Below the pieces are notes generated by a model, which saw nothing but the letters and a program-made list of their open reading frames with translations, ran no database searches and was not told the origin of the DNA. A program made the position numbers and the translations under genes. Below are positions 46,997 through 55,642 of a DNA stretch of 64,000 bases, in pieces. Positions within the stretch are counted from its first letter, which is position 1; each line of letters starts with the position of its first letter. This DNA comes from Mycetocola miduiensis (GTDB taxonomy: Bacteria; Actinomycetota; Actinomycetes; Actinomycetales; Microbacteriaceae): assembly GCF_900115155.1 (NCBI RefSeq), contig NZ_FOVM01000008.1, positions 121,019 to 185,018 on the forward strand. Direction: 5' to 3'.

Positions 46997-48555
46997 GTGC
47001 TCTCGTTCCCCTCCTTGTGCTGCTACCCCTGCTGGGGGCGGCGACCGCCCTCGTTCTCGGTGCGCACCGCAGGGCGCAGGTTCTCGTCAGCGCGCTGACC
47101 CTGACCGTCGTCACCGTGCTGAGCGCAATCCTGCTCGTGTACGTCGACCAGGTCGGCCCCGTCGTCGTCGACGTCGGTGGCTGGGACGCACCGTTCGGTA
47201 TTGTCCTCGTTGCCGACCGGCTCGCGATGATCATGGTGCTGATCGCCGCCCTCATGCTCCTCGGCGTGCTCCTCTTCGCCGCCGGCCAGGGTATCGCCGA
47301 CGGCGACAGGGAAACCCCCGTCTCGATCTTCCACCCGACCTACCTGGTCCTGGCGGCTGGACTGTTCGACGCGTTCATCGCCGGTGACCTCTTCAACCTG
47401 TACGTCGGTTTCGAGATGCTGCTCTCCGCGAGCTATGTCCTGCTCACGTTGGCAGGCACCGGAGCACGCATCCGCGCCGGCGTGACGTACATCATCGTCA
47501 GCCTGACCTCGTCGATCATCTTCCTGGCCTCGATCGCCTTCATCTATGCCGCCACCGGCACGGTGACGATGGCGCTGATCGCGGAACGGGTCCGCGACTT
47601 GCCCGCTGACGTGCAGCTGATTCTCTGCATCTCGCTCCTCGTCGCCTTCTGCATCAAGGCCGCGGTGTTCCCGATGTCGTTCTGGCTCCCCGACTCGTAC
47701 CCGACCGCGCCGGCCCCCGTCACGGCCGTGTTCGCCGGGCTGCTGACGAAAGTGGGCGTGTACGCCATCATCCGCACGGACACGGTGATGTTCACGGATG
47801 TCGATATCGACATCCCGCTCATGGTGGTCGCGTTGCTCACCCTGCTGATCGGGATCCTCGGCGCCCTGGCCCAGGCGGACATCAAGCGACTGCTGTCGTT
47901 CACCCTTGTCAGTCACATCGGATACATGATCTTCGGTATCGCGATCGGTAGCCAGGCGGCGCTCGCCGCCACGATCTTCTACATCGTCCACCACATCATC
48001 GTGCAGACCACGCTGTTCCTCGCGACGGGACTCGTCGAGCGGGTCGGGGGGACAACGTCGATCAACCGGGTGGGCGGCATTCTCAAGGCGTCGCCGCTCG
48101 TGTCGGTCCTCTTCTTCATCGGGGCGATGAACCTCGGCGGGATCCCGCCGTTCTCCGGCTTCCTCGGCAAGGTCGGGCTGTTCGAAGCCGGTGTCGCGCT
48201 CGGCACCCCGCTGTCGTACATGCTCATCGCCGCCGGCGCCGCGACGTCGCTTCTCACCCTGTACGCCCTCGTCCGAGTCTGGAACATGGTGTTCTGGCGG
48301 CCGAGCGGCGACGTCGAAGGGTACTCATCGCCGTTGCTCGATTCACTCCGCGAGAACCCCGACGACCCGGGTGGAACGGTCCGCACCAAGAGCGTGCCCC
48401 GCCTGATGCTCGCGGCCACGACCGGGATGGTGGCCCTCACCGTCGCCCTCACGATCTTCGCCGGCCCGCTCTTCGACCTTGCCAGCCGCACGGCGGCGGA
48501 CTTCGATTCACCGTCCACCTACGTCGAAGCCGTCTTCCCGGAGGCCACCCCGTGA
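46993..48555 (+). CDS. mrpD: Mrp antiporter subunit D
   Basis: ND2/ND4-like proton-translocating subunit, 520 residues, about 14 helices. Conserved features: LYVGFEMLLSASYVLLTLAG with the helix 5 Glu, KAAVFPMSFWLPDSYPTAPAPVTAVFAGLLTKVGVYAIIR with the key Lys, and IKRLLSFTLVSHIGYMIFG. GTG/ATG overlaps on both sides keep it in register with mrpC and mrpE. The ATG 46993 follows GGAGGAGAAGCG, one of the strongest ribosome sites in the operon. Confidence 0.95.
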   Translation: MSALVPLLVLLPLLGAATALVLGAHRRAQVLVSALTLTVVTVLSAILLVYVDQVGPVVVDVGGWDAPFGIVLVADRLAMIMVLIAALMLLGVLLFAAGQGIADGDRETPVSIFHPTYLVLAAGLFDAFIAGDLFNLYVGFEMLLSASYVLLTLAGTGARIRAGVTYIIVSLTSSIIFLASIAFIYAATGTVTMALIAERVRDLPADVQLILCISLLVAFCIKAAVFPMSFWLPDSYPTAPAPVTAVFAGLLTKVGVYAIIRTDTVMFTDVDIDIPLMVVALLTLLIGILGALAQADIKRLLSFTLVSHIGYMIFGIAIGSQAALAATIFYIVHHIIVQTTLFLATGLVERVGGTTSINRVGGILKASPLVSVLFFIGAMNLGGIPPFSGFLGKVGLFEAGVALGTPLSYMLIAAGAATSLLTLYALVRVWNMVFWRPSGDVEGYSSPLLDSLRENPDDPGGTVRTKSVPRLMLAATTGMVALTVALTIFAGPLFDLASRTAADFDSPSTYVEAVFPEATP

Positions 48556-49136
48556 GCCCGGAATCCGGCGGTCGCCGCATCAGCGCCCGCAGCCAGATCG
48601 TGCTCTTCTGCGGGCTCGTCGTTCTGTGGTGCCTGCTCTGGGGCCAGTTCACCGTCCTGAGCGTCGTGAGCGGCGTGGTCCTTGCCGTCGTGATCTCGCT
48701 TCTGTTCTATCTGCCGGCGATCGACCTCAGCGGCCGAATCAACATCTGGCACACCGCTGTCTTCTTGGTCCGCCTCCTCGTCGACATCGCCCGCGCCTCA
48801 CTCGACGTTGCCTGGCTGGTCATCGATCCGCGATACAAACCGTCGAGTGCCATTCTCGCGATCGCCCTCGATACACGATCGGATCTCATCATGACCTGGA
48901 CGGCGGAGGCGATCTCGCTCGTTCCGGGATCCATCGTCGTTGACGTCGACCGGCAGGAATCGGTTCTGTACGTGCACGTGATCAACGTGGCTGACGATGA
49001 CGGCCTGGAGGACTTCCGCGCGAGCGTGTTCGCGACCGAGAAGCGTCTGGTGATGGCGATAGGTTCCGTGGATGACGTGTGGCGCGTCAACCAGCCCAAT
49101 GAACTGACCCGATCCGTACGACGGGGGAGGAACTGA
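48552..49136 (+). CDS. mrpE: Mrp antiporter subunit E
   Basis: MNHE domain subunit of 194 residues: two N-terminal helices (IVLFCGLVVLWCLLWGQFTVLSVVSGVVLAVVISLLFYL) followed by a cytoplasmic alpha/beta domain containing ALDTRSDLIMTWTAEAISLVPGSIVVDVD, the hallmark of MrpE. GTG start at 48552 overlaps the mrpD stop. A short variable C-terminal tail follows. Needed for complex assembly in other bacteria. Confidence 0.93.
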   Translation: MSPESGGRRISARSQIVLFCGLVVLWCLLWGQFTVLSVVSGVVLAVVISLLFYLPAIDLSGRINIWHTAVFLVRLLVDIARASLDVAWLVIDPRYKPSSAILAIALDTRSDLIMTWTAEAISLVPGSIVVDVDRQESVLYVHVINVADDDGLEDFRASVFATEKRLVMAIGSVDDVWRVNQPNELTRSVRRGRN

Positions 49137-49399
49137 TGCACATCGCGATCATTGTTGCCGGCGTGCTCTTCGGCACCGGCGCCGTCGCAGCGCTGTACCG
49201 CGTCATCCGCGGGCCCAGCCTTCTCGACAGGGTCATCGCGTCCGACGTTTTCGTCGTCACCATCATGTGTGTGCTGGCGGCCGAGATGGCGTTCAACTCC
49301 CATACGGAGACGCTGCCGGTCCTGCTTGTCCTCGGCGCGTTCGCGTTCGTCGGTTCGGTGAGTTTTGCCCGCTTCATGGCGAAACAGGACCAAACATGA
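49136..49399 (+). CDS. mrpF: Mrp antiporter subunit F
   Basis: An 87-residue three-helix subunit (MrpF/PhaF): VIRGPSLLDRVIASDVFVVTIMCVLAAEMA contains the conserved Arg-Gly-Pro...Asp-Arg loop of the family. The ATG shares one base with the mrpE stop (TGATG) and a GGGGGAGG ribosome site precedes it. The stop overlaps mrpG. Confidence 0.93.
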   Translation: MHIAIIVAGVLFGTGAVAALYRVIRGPSLLDRVIASDVFVVTIMCVLAAEMAFNSHTETLPVLLVLGAFAFVGSVSFARFMAKQDQT

Positions 49400-49812
49400 T
49401 CAGCGACGACATCCGCGAGATCATCACCGTCGTCCTGGTCCTGGTGTCCGCGCTGATGTGCTTCGCGGCCGGTGTGGGGCTCATGCGCTTCCCCGACGTG
49501 CTGTCGCGCCTCCACGCTGCCACCAAGCCACAGATTCTCGGCCTGATGGCCATTGCAGCGGCAGTCGCCGTCAACAATGCCACGATCGCAACGTTCGCGC
49601 TGCTCACAGCGATCATCATCTTCCAGGCACTGACGGCGCCGATCACGGCGCACATGGTTGGTCGTGCCGCCTACCGGTCAGACCACCTGCGCCGCGACCT
49701 GCTGATCCGTGACGAACTCTCGGACAGCGTCGACCGGGCAGAGCAGGATGGCGCCCCGCCCGCGCCCCATGGAACCCCACCGGCCCCGCGCGACGACCGA
49801 CCCTCCGGTTAA
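49396..49812 (+). CDS. mrpG: Mrp antiporter subunit G
   Basis: Last subunit of the complex, 138 residues. Three helices with the PhaG motif GVGLMRFPDVLSRLHAATKPQILGLM, then ALTAPITAHMVGRAAYRS. A proline-rich tail (APPAPHGTPPAPRDDRPSG) ends the protein. Start ATG 49396 overlaps mrpF; the longer frame from 49267 is antisense-like to mrpF and was rejected. The stop overlaps the convergent nagA stop by four bases, so no terminator fits between the two operons. Confidence 0.93.
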   Translation: MISDDIREIITVVLVLVSALMCFAAGVGLMRFPDVLSRLHAATKPQILGLMAIAAAVAVNNATIATFALLTAIIIFQALTAPITAHMVGRAAYRSDHLRRDLLIRDELSDSVDRAEQDGAPPAPHGTPPAPRDDRPSG

Positions 49813-50975
49813 CGCAGCCGCTCACCGTTCGCCCACACAGCGGTGACGGAGTATGCGTCGTCGAGCAGGACCGCGTCGGCGGCGAACCCGACCTCGAGCC
49901 GCCCGAGGTCATCGGCGCGGCCGATTGCCCTCGCCGGGGTCTCGGTCAGCGCGGCCACAGCCTCGGGGAACCCGATTCCGACCTCAGTGACCGCCCGGCG
50001 CAAGGCGACGTCCTGCGTGAGCGTCGACCCGGCGATCGATCCGCCGCCGGCGAGCCTGGCCACCCCGTCGACCACGTCGACACTCAACGACCCGAGCTGG
50101 TAGGTACCGTCAGACGATCCAGCGGCCGCCATGGCATCCGTCACGAGTGCGATGCGCCCCGGAGCAGCGCCGAAAGCGATGCGCACGACCTCCGGGTGCA
50201 CATGGACACCATCGTTGATGATCTCCAGGGTGACCGACCCAGCGGCGGCGGCCGCGGCGACCGGACCCGGATTGCGGTGGTGGATGCCGTTCATCGCGTT
50301 GAAGGCATGGGTCAGGATGCTCGCGCCCGCCTCGAAAGCGGCTTGCGCGCCATCGAAATCGGTGTCGGTGTGACCGACGGCGACGGTGACACCTGCCGTC
50401 GTGAACTGCCGGATGGCATCCATCCCGCCCGGAAGTTCGGGGGCGAGGGTGACCTGGCGGAGCGTGCCGCGGGCCGCCGTAAGGAGCCGCTCGATGGATG
50501 CCTCGTCCGGTGCGCACAGCTGCGCCGGGTCATGCGCGCCCTTGTGCCCCGGGTCAAGGAACGGGCCTTCGAGGTGCGAGCCCAGGATGGTCGGGTCCTC
50601 TTCGGCGAGCCCGGCGACGAGCGCAAGCCGATCGACGAGGTCGTCGAGCGAGCCGGTGACGAGCGACAGCACGGATCGCGTCGTTCCGTGCGCCCGGTGC
50701 ACGGCGAGGGCGGTGCGGATGCCGTCCGCGTCGCTGTCGAAGGAGCATCCGCCGCCACCGTGGCCGTGGATGTCGATGAACCCGGGAACGAGGTGCGCTC
50801 CGGCGGCGTCGACGGAGTTCACGGGGTCGAGGCTGCGCCAGCCGTCGCCCGTTCCGGTGGCGGAGATCGTTCCGCCGCTGAAGGCGACGTAGCCGTCGTC
50901 AGATTGCGTGCCCTCGCCGAGAACGCGAGCGGAGTGAATGATCAGGTCGGGAGGCGAAGACGGGAAAGGGCTCAC
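49809..50975 (-). CDS. nagA: N-acetylglucosamine-6-phosphate deacetylase
   Basis: Removes acetate from GlcNAc-6-P (or GalNAc-6-P in the AgaA branch). The 388-residue amidohydrolase has metal ligands in LVPGFIDIHGHGGGG, the Glu in GSHLEGPFLDPGHKGAH, His in VAVGHTDTDF and HAFNAMNGIHHR, and the catalytic Asp in ALVTDAMAAAG. GTG 50975 is supported by TATCGT six bases upstream, giving it an individual leaderless promoter 110 bases behind the pfkB gene. The longer open frame reaching 51185 runs through non-coding sequence. Last gene of the amino-sugar cluster. Confidence 0.94.
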   Translation of the reverse strand: MSPFPSSPPDLIIHSARVLGEGTQSDDGYVAFSGGTISATGTGDGWRSLDPVNSVDAAGAHLVPGFIDIHGHGGGGCSFDSDADGIRTALAVHRAHGTTRSVLSLVTGSLDDLVDRLALVAGLAEEDPTILGSHLEGPFLDPGHKGAHDPAQLCAPDEASIERLLTAARGTLRQVTLAPELPGGMDAIRQFTTAGVTVAVGHTDTDFDGAQAAFEAGASILTHAFNAMNGIHHRNPGPVAAAAAAGSVTLEIINDGVHVHPEVVRIAFGAAPGRIALVTDAMAAAGSSDGTYQLGSLSVDVVDGVARLAGGGSIAGSTLTQDVALRRAVTEVGIGFPEAVAALTETPARAIGRADDLGRLEVGFAADAVLLDDAYSVTAVWANGERLR

Positions 50976-50987
50976 ATCGCCACGATA
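50976..50987 (-). promoter_or_regulatory. -10 box for leaderless nagA transcript
   Basis: Minus-strand TATCGT (50987-50982), six bases, GTG 50975. Confidence 0.55.
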
Positions 50988-51085
50988 ACGTCGATGCGGC
51001 ACGGAGCGAAAGCGACGCACAGGAGCAGGCCGGTCTGCCGGGGGTTCGTTGCGAAGAGGCCGGGTCTGCTCAGGTCGGGTCTCTG

Positions 51086-52000
51086 TCAGGCGGGTTCTTC
51101 GGTGATGGTGAGCCGGCGTTCGAGTTCGTCGCAGTCCGGGTGGATGCTGCCCGCCTGCGGCTCGAGAACGGCCGCAGCACCCCACGCGGTGGCGCGGGAC
51201 AGCAGGGTACGGATGTCGAGGATCCCGGAGTCGACGAGGGATGCCGCACCGGCGACCGCTGCGTCTCCGGCCCCGGTGGGGTTGCCCGCGAATACCACGT
51301 CGAGCCGCGCGCGCAGCACAGCGCCATGCCGAGGAACCGCCATCATGCCGTCCTCGCCGAGTGACACGAGGACAAGGTCGGCCCCGGCGGCCTGGAGCGC
51401 CCGGGCACCGGCAAGCGGGTCGAGCTCGCCGGTGGCGTCGGCCAGCTCCCGCCGGTTGGGTTTGAGAAGGGTGGCCCCGGCCGCCGCCGCGCTCAGCAGG
51501 TAGTCGCCTGACGCATCGGCGATGGTGGGGATGCCGGCACCCCGGCCGAGAGCGATCAGGTCGGCAACCAGCGATTCGGGAGCGCCGGGAGGGATGCTGC
51601 CAGAGACGACCAGGCAGCCGGTGTGGCCAAGCCGGGACCGGACGGCATTCACCACCTGTTCCCAGGTTTCCGCCGGGAGGGTCCGTCCGGACTCGTTGAG
51701 CACCGTTGTCCGCCCCGACTGCTCCACGATCGCGGTCGAGCGGCGTGCGCGGCCAGGAACAGGCAGAAGAAGCGACGGGATGTCGCCGAGGTCGCGCTCG
51801 AACTCATCGAAGTCGTCCTCGCCGACCGGGGCGACGGCGAGGGTCTCCACGCCCTTCTGCAGCAGTACCCGCGCGACGTTGATGCCCTTGCCTCCCGCCC
51901 GCGTGACCGCAGGAGGAACCCGGTGGCTCTCTCCGATGTCGAGCCGGTCGAGGGTGATGGTGCTGTCGAGTGCGGGGTTCGCTGTCACGGTGAGGATCAT
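51086..52000 (-). CDS. PfkB-family kinase (1-phosphofructokinase / tagatose-6-phosphate kinase type)
   Basis: A 304-residue ribokinase-fold sugar kinase. N-terminal ILTVTANPALDSTITLDRLDIGE is typical of FruK/LacC proteins; the sugar-binding GGKGINVARVL and the catalytic anion-hole motif NPTGAGDAAVAGAAS with the base Asp follow. FruK makes fructose-1,6-bisphosphate from fructose-1-P, LacC/AgaZ-type acts on tagatose-6-P. Its place behind a SIS isomerase and ROK kinase favours a ketose-6-P from amino-sugar breakdown, by inference. ATG 52000 overlaps the ROK stop (ATGA). Confidence 0.85.
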   Translation of the reverse strand: MILTVTANPALDSTITLDRLDIGESHRVPPAVTRAGGKGINVARVLLQKGVETLAVAPVGEDDFDEFERDLGDIPSLLLPVPGRARRSTAIVEQSGRTTVLNESGRTLPAETWEQVVNAVRSRLGHTGCLVVSGSIPPGAPESLVADLIALGRGAGIPTIADASGDYLLSAAAAGATLLKPNRRELADATGELDPLAGARALQAAGADLVLVSLGEDGMMAVPRHGAVLRARLDVVFAGNPTGAGDAAVAGAASLVDSGILDIRTLLSRATAWGAAAVLEPQAGSIHPDCDELERRLTITEEPA

Positions 52001-52944
52001 GCCTGCGCCCCGGCGAGAAGGGAGCGGGCGCCGAGAGCGGCGCCGACGAGCCCCGCGTTTTCGCCAACGGTCGCCGGCAGCAGTACCGGTCGTCGGTGGA
52101 AGGTGAGGAATGAGTTCATGCGCTCCTCGACCGGGGCGAAGAGTGCGTTCCCCGCCTGTGCGAGACCGCCACCGAGGACGATCGCCTCCGGGGCGAGCAG
52201 CGCGACGGCCTGGGAGAGGGCGAGGCCGAGCGCATCCGTCGCCGTGTTCCAGACGGATGCCGCGAGTGCGTCGCCGGAACGGGCGAGGTCGAGCACTTCG
52301 CGCGCCCCGGCGACGGGCGCTGCCGCGTCCCTGTTGTACAGCCGGGTGATCGCGCCGGCCGAGGCGATGGCCTCGAGGCAGCCGTTGCCGCCGCACGCGC
52401 ACGGAGCCCCGCCGACATCGACGACGGCATGGCCGATTTCACCGGCGTATCCGGAGGCGGAGTACGGTTTACCGTCGATGAAGAGAGCGCTGGCGATTCC
52501 GGTTCCGATGACGACGACCATCACGTTGCGGAAGCGTCCCGCAGCGCCGAGGTGATATTCGGCTGTCCCGGCGGCGCGGACGTCGTGGGTGAACGCGACG
52601 GGCGCGCCCAGAGTCGCGCTCGCGGCGTCCCGGAATGGCACATTCTGCCAGCCCAGGTTCTCGGCCCTCACGCCGATCCCGGCGTCGTCATCGACGAGAC
52701 CGGGAACGATGAGCCCGGCGGCGCGGGGAGCGATGTCGGGATGCCGCGCGGCGAACTGGCCGGCGAGGACCGCGAGCTGAGTGAGCACCGCATCCCCGCT
52801 GCCGTCGGTGCTGTACGGCGTCGGTACCCGAACGATCTCGCGGAGTGAACCGTGTTCGTCGAAGAGTCCTGCTTTGGTGTCTGTGCCGCCGACGTCGAAC
52901 GCGAGGACGGCGGGGCCGTCGCCCAGGAACTGGCCACCTGTCAT
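51997..52944 (-). CDS. ROK family sugar kinase (amino-sugar kinase likely)
   Basis: A 315-residue ROK kinase without an N-terminal DNA-binding domain. ATP/phosphate motif VLAFDVGGTDTKAGLFDEHG, GTGIASALFIDGK, catalytic Asp in FTHDVRAAGTAE, EIGHAVVDVGGAPCACGGNGCLEAIAS with the zinc-binding His and CxCGxxGCxE cysteines, and IVLGGGLAQAG. N-acetylglucosamine, N-acetylgalactosamine or glucose could be the substrate; the neighbours favour an N-acetylhexosamine. ATG 52944 overlaps the upstream SIS gene stop, and its own stop overlaps pfkB. Confidence 0.87.
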   Translation of the reverse strand: MTGGQFLGDGPAVLAFDVGGTDTKAGLFDEHGSLREIVRVPTPYSTDGSGDAVLTQLAVLAGQFAARHPDIAPRAAGLIVPGLVDDDAGIGVRAENLGWQNVPFRDAASATLGAPVAFTHDVRAAGTAEYHLGAAGRFRNVMVVVIGTGIASALFIDGKPYSASGYAGEIGHAVVDVGGAPCACGGNGCLEAIASAGAITRLYNRDAAAPVAGAREVLDLARSGDALAASVWNTATDALGLALSQAVALLAPEAIVLGGGLAQAGNALFAPVEERMNSFLTFHRRPVLLPATVGENAGLVGAALGARSLLAGAQA

Positions 52945-53831
52945 GCGTCGAGGATGACCGAGCGGGTCAGGTTGCGCGGGACATCGGGGTTGAGCCCGGC
53001 GCGCAGGGAACGCTCGAGGGCGACGCGGTGGGCGCGCACGAGATCGGCCAGCGGGTCGAGCGCCGAGTCCTCGAATCGTGCGCCTGTCGCGGCGACCTGC
53101 CCCGAGAGGCCGGAGGGTGCGTCCCCGAACATCCACACAGCGCGCCCAGGCGCCGCGATCGCCAGTGGGCCGTGCCGGTATTCCATGGCCGGGTACGACT
53201 CGGTCCACGCCTGGCACGACTCGCGCATCTTCAGTGCTGCCTCGTGGGCGAGCCCGACACTCCAGCCCCGGCCGAGGAAGGTGACCTGCTCGGCGCCGAT
53301 GAGCTCGTCGGAGAGGTCCTCGGCGAGTGCCGTCTCCGCATCCCGGATCGACGCCGACACGTCTGCACCGGTCGATGCGCGCAAGAACGTCAAGGCCGTT
53401 GTGGCGAAGCGCGTCTGCACGACGCTCTTCTCGTCGGCGAAGGGGAGGCCAACGATGTCGTCGGCGAGGTCGACCAGCGGGCTCGACAGGTCACCGACGA
53501 TGCCGATCGTACGGACGCGACCTTTCACGCCTGTGAGCAGTTCGAGGACCTCAGAAGTCGTGCCGGAGCGGGTGATCGCGATGACGGCGTCGTAGTCGCG
53601 GTCGAGGAACGCTTCGGACGCCGCGAAGGCGTCGGTGCGACCCTGGCCGCTGCCTTCTCGGAGAGCAGCGTACGACTGGGCCATGAACCAGGATGTTCCG
53701 CAGCCGATCACAGCCACGCGCTGCCCCGCGGCCGGCAGCGTCGTCTGCTCCGCGGTCATTGCGGCGGCTTGTGCCCAGACCTCGGGCTGGCTTCGCAGTT
53801 CTTCGTTCATCCAGGCGCCGGGTGCGGTCAT
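52941..53831 (-). CDS. SIS domain sugar-phosphate isomerase/deaminase (AgaS/GlmS-like)
   Basis: A 296-residue protein with two SIS domains and no glutamine amidotransferase domain. First SIS: VAVIGCGTSWFMAQSYAALREGSG and VIAITRSGTTSEVLELL; second: VTFLGRGWSVGLAHEAALKMRESCQAWTESYPAMEYRHGP. This layout matches catabolic deaminating isomerases such as AgaS, which convert galactosamine-6-P or glucosamine-6-P to a ketose-6-P. Since nagB exists elsewhere in the window, a second amino-sugar substrate is plausible. ATG 53831 has ACAGGAGC upstream. First gene of the three overlapping genes SIS-ROK-pfkB. Confidence 0.85.
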   Translation of the reverse strand: MTAPGAWMNEELRSQPEVWAQAAAMTAEQTTLPAAGQRVAVIGCGTSWFMAQSYAALREGSGQGRTDAFAASEAFLDRDYDAVIAITRSGTTSEVLELLTGVKGRVRTIGIVGDLSSPLVDLADDIVGLPFADEKSVVQTRFATTALTFLRASTGADVSASIRDAETALAEDLSDELIGAEQVTFLGRGWSVGLAHEAALKMRESCQAWTESYPAMEYRHGPLAIAAPGRAVWMFGDAPSGLSGQVAATGARFEDSALDPLADLVRAHRVALERSLRAGLNPDVPRNLTRSVILDA

Positions 53832-53848
53832 CGGTTCTGCTCCTGTAA

Positions 53849-53899
53849 CTTAGGCCGGTGCGGCGGTGCGGTGATTGATGTTGATTGAAAATGCCTAAG
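53849..53899 (-). promoter_or_regulatory. Candidate control region of the amino-sugar operon
   Basis: An inverted repeat CTTAGGC (53849-53855) / GCCTAAG (53893-53899) encloses two direct copies of TGATTGA (53872 and 53882) exactly 10 bp apart, on the same face of the helix. It lies between the hexosaminidase and SIS genes. Confidence 0.4.
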
Positions 53900-53913
53900 C
53901 CAATCAGTTCTGA

Positions 53914-55482
53914 TCATGCCAGATCGCTTCCGGGAACGCGAGACACTCCGCCGGAGACACCAGAACGACCTGCCGGATACGGCTCGCCCTCGCGGAACGC
54001 TCCGATTCCGAGCTCCAGGAACCTGGGATACCAGGCTTCCAGCCGGTCGGAGAATTCTGCCCAGTTCCGCGCAGGGGTCCCGGCTGGGGCAGACCAGGCA
54101 ATTTCGGCGACGGCAGCCAGCCGTGGAAAGACCAGGTAGTCGATGTCGGCGGCCGAGGCGACGGTTTCCGTCCACAGGGGTGCTTCGACGCCGAGGATCC
54201 GTTCGTCGGCGACGCCGGGAAGGATGTCGGCGGGTTCCCATTCGTAGGCCGCCCGCACACTCGTCGGTCCGCCCGCCCAGGCTTGCCCGATCGGCGTCGT
54301 TTCGTCATAGGTGATGTCGAGGTACGCGACATCGGCGGGGGAGAGGATGAGCGAGCCGCCCTGGTCGACGAATGACGCGGCGAGTTCGGCCGCATTGTTC
54401 TGCGGGGTGACGTAGCTCCAATATTGACCGATCGTGCCCGGTGCGAGGTCACTCGACCGGCCGGCCTCATGCCACGCGATAGGCACTTTGCCGTGGGCGG
54501 CGACGAGAGCGGTTGCCCGTGCGAGAAAGACCGGGTACTGGTCAGGCGGCGTGGAGTGCGATTCGTCACCGCCGATGTGCAGGTACGGTCCTGGCGTCTG
54601 CGCGGCAACGGAACGGAAGACGTCGTCGAGGAACTGCCACGTGGCATCCGCGTCGACGTCGAGGCTGGAGAAGCCGACGTCGATGCCGGTGTACGGCTCG
54701 CGAGCGGTGCCGTCGGCGTTGAGTTCCGGGTACGCGCTCAATGCCGCGTTGGTGTGGCCAGGCACGTCGATTTCGGGCACGACCGTGACGAAACGCTCGG
54801 ATGCGTATGCCACGATGCGCGCGTAATCCTCCTCCGTGTAATACCCGCCCGGGCCGCCACCGACGGCGGAGGCGGCGCCGATGCCGGTCAGCTCCGGCCT
54901 GCCGGCGATCGATACGCGCCAGCCCTGGTCATCGGTGAGGTGCAGGTGGAGCACGTTGATCTTGAACAGCACGATCTCGTCGATGAACCGGGTGACGGCG
55001 GGCACGTCGAAGAAGTTCCTCGCAACGTCGAGCATGGCGCCGCGCCAGGCGAACCGAGGGCGGTCGATGATGCTGGCGGCCGTGGCCTGCCATGGGGCAC
55101 TCTGCACCGAGCGCTTCTCGATGTCGGCAGGGAAAAGGTGCCGCAGCGACTGGATGCCATAGAACAGGCCTGCGGCAGTCGCCGCGGTGATCGTCGCGCC
55201 GGCCGCAGACGTCTCGAGCCGGTAGCCCTCGGCGCCGAGTTCGAGCTCATCGGTGAGGTCGAGGTGGAAAGCGATGTCGGCGGGGCCGGCGACGTGGCCG
55301 TCGAGCGGACTCAGCACAGGCAGCGGGTATCCGGTCGACGGGCGCAGGATGCCCGCGAGGTGACCGGCGACGGATGCGGCGGCATCGGTGGCGAGGATCC
55401 GGGATGACACCGACAGGACGAACGGCGCAGCACTGGCGTTCACCTGCAACTCGGTGGGCGTGGGAATGATCGACGCTCTCAT
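53914..55482 (-). CDS. Beta-N-acetylhexosaminidase (glycoside hydrolase family 20)
   Basis: Releases terminal GlcNAc or GalNAc from oligosaccharides by substrate-assisted catalysis. The 522 residues comprise the GH20b domain (about 1-125) and the GH20 barrel: RFAWRGAMLDVARNFFDVP, HLHLTDDQGWRVSI, PEIDVPGHTNAALSAYPEL and the catalytic Asp-Glu pair in YLHIGGDESHST. Trp residues of the binding pocket are present (WSYVTPQNN, APLWTETV). No signal peptide is visible, so the enzyme appears cytoplasmic and would act on imported chitobiose-like sugars. First gene of the amino-sugar cluster, 82 bases ahead of the SIS gene. Confidence 0.92.
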   Translation of the reverse strand: MRASIIPTPTELQVNASAAPFVLSVSSRILATDAAASVAGHLAGILRPSTGYPLPVLSPLDGHVAGPADIAFHLDLTDELELGAEGYRLETSAAGATITAATAAGLFYGIQSLRHLFPADIEKRSVQSAPWQATAASIIDRPRFAWRGAMLDVARNFFDVPAVTRFIDEIVLFKINVLHLHLTDDQGWRVSIAGRPELTGIGAASAVGGGPGGYYTEEDYARIVAYASERFVTVVPEIDVPGHTNAALSAYPELNADGTAREPYTGIDVGFSSLDVDADATWQFLDDVFRSVAAQTPGPYLHIGGDESHSTPPDQYPVFLARATALVAAHGKVPIAWHEAGRSSDLAPGTIGQYWSYVTPQNNAAELAASFVDQGGSLILSPADVAYLDITYDETTPIGQAWAGGPTSVRAAYEWEPADILPGVADERILGVEAPLWTETVASAADIDYLVFPRLAAVAEIAWSAPAGTPARNWAEFSDRLEAWYPRFLELGIGAFREGEPYPAGRSGVSGGVSRVPGSDLA

Positions 55483-55642
55483 GCGGGCTACTCTCTCGGT
55501 CGGCTGGGGCCTCCATCAAAGCATGTGCCGACGCCGAATGGGGCCCCCTTGAACTGGTGAAGCACGCGCGCCGCCACTCCGCATCAGTCCCTGGCCGAGC
55601 GGAAACGCTCTCGCCAGTTGTGATGCGGAGGGTGCCTTCGGA

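Noticed and set aside
49267..49395. Longer start for mrpG
   Set aside because: The extension lies entirely inside mrpF in another frame; ATG 49396 gives the family N-terminus and the usual ATGA overlap.
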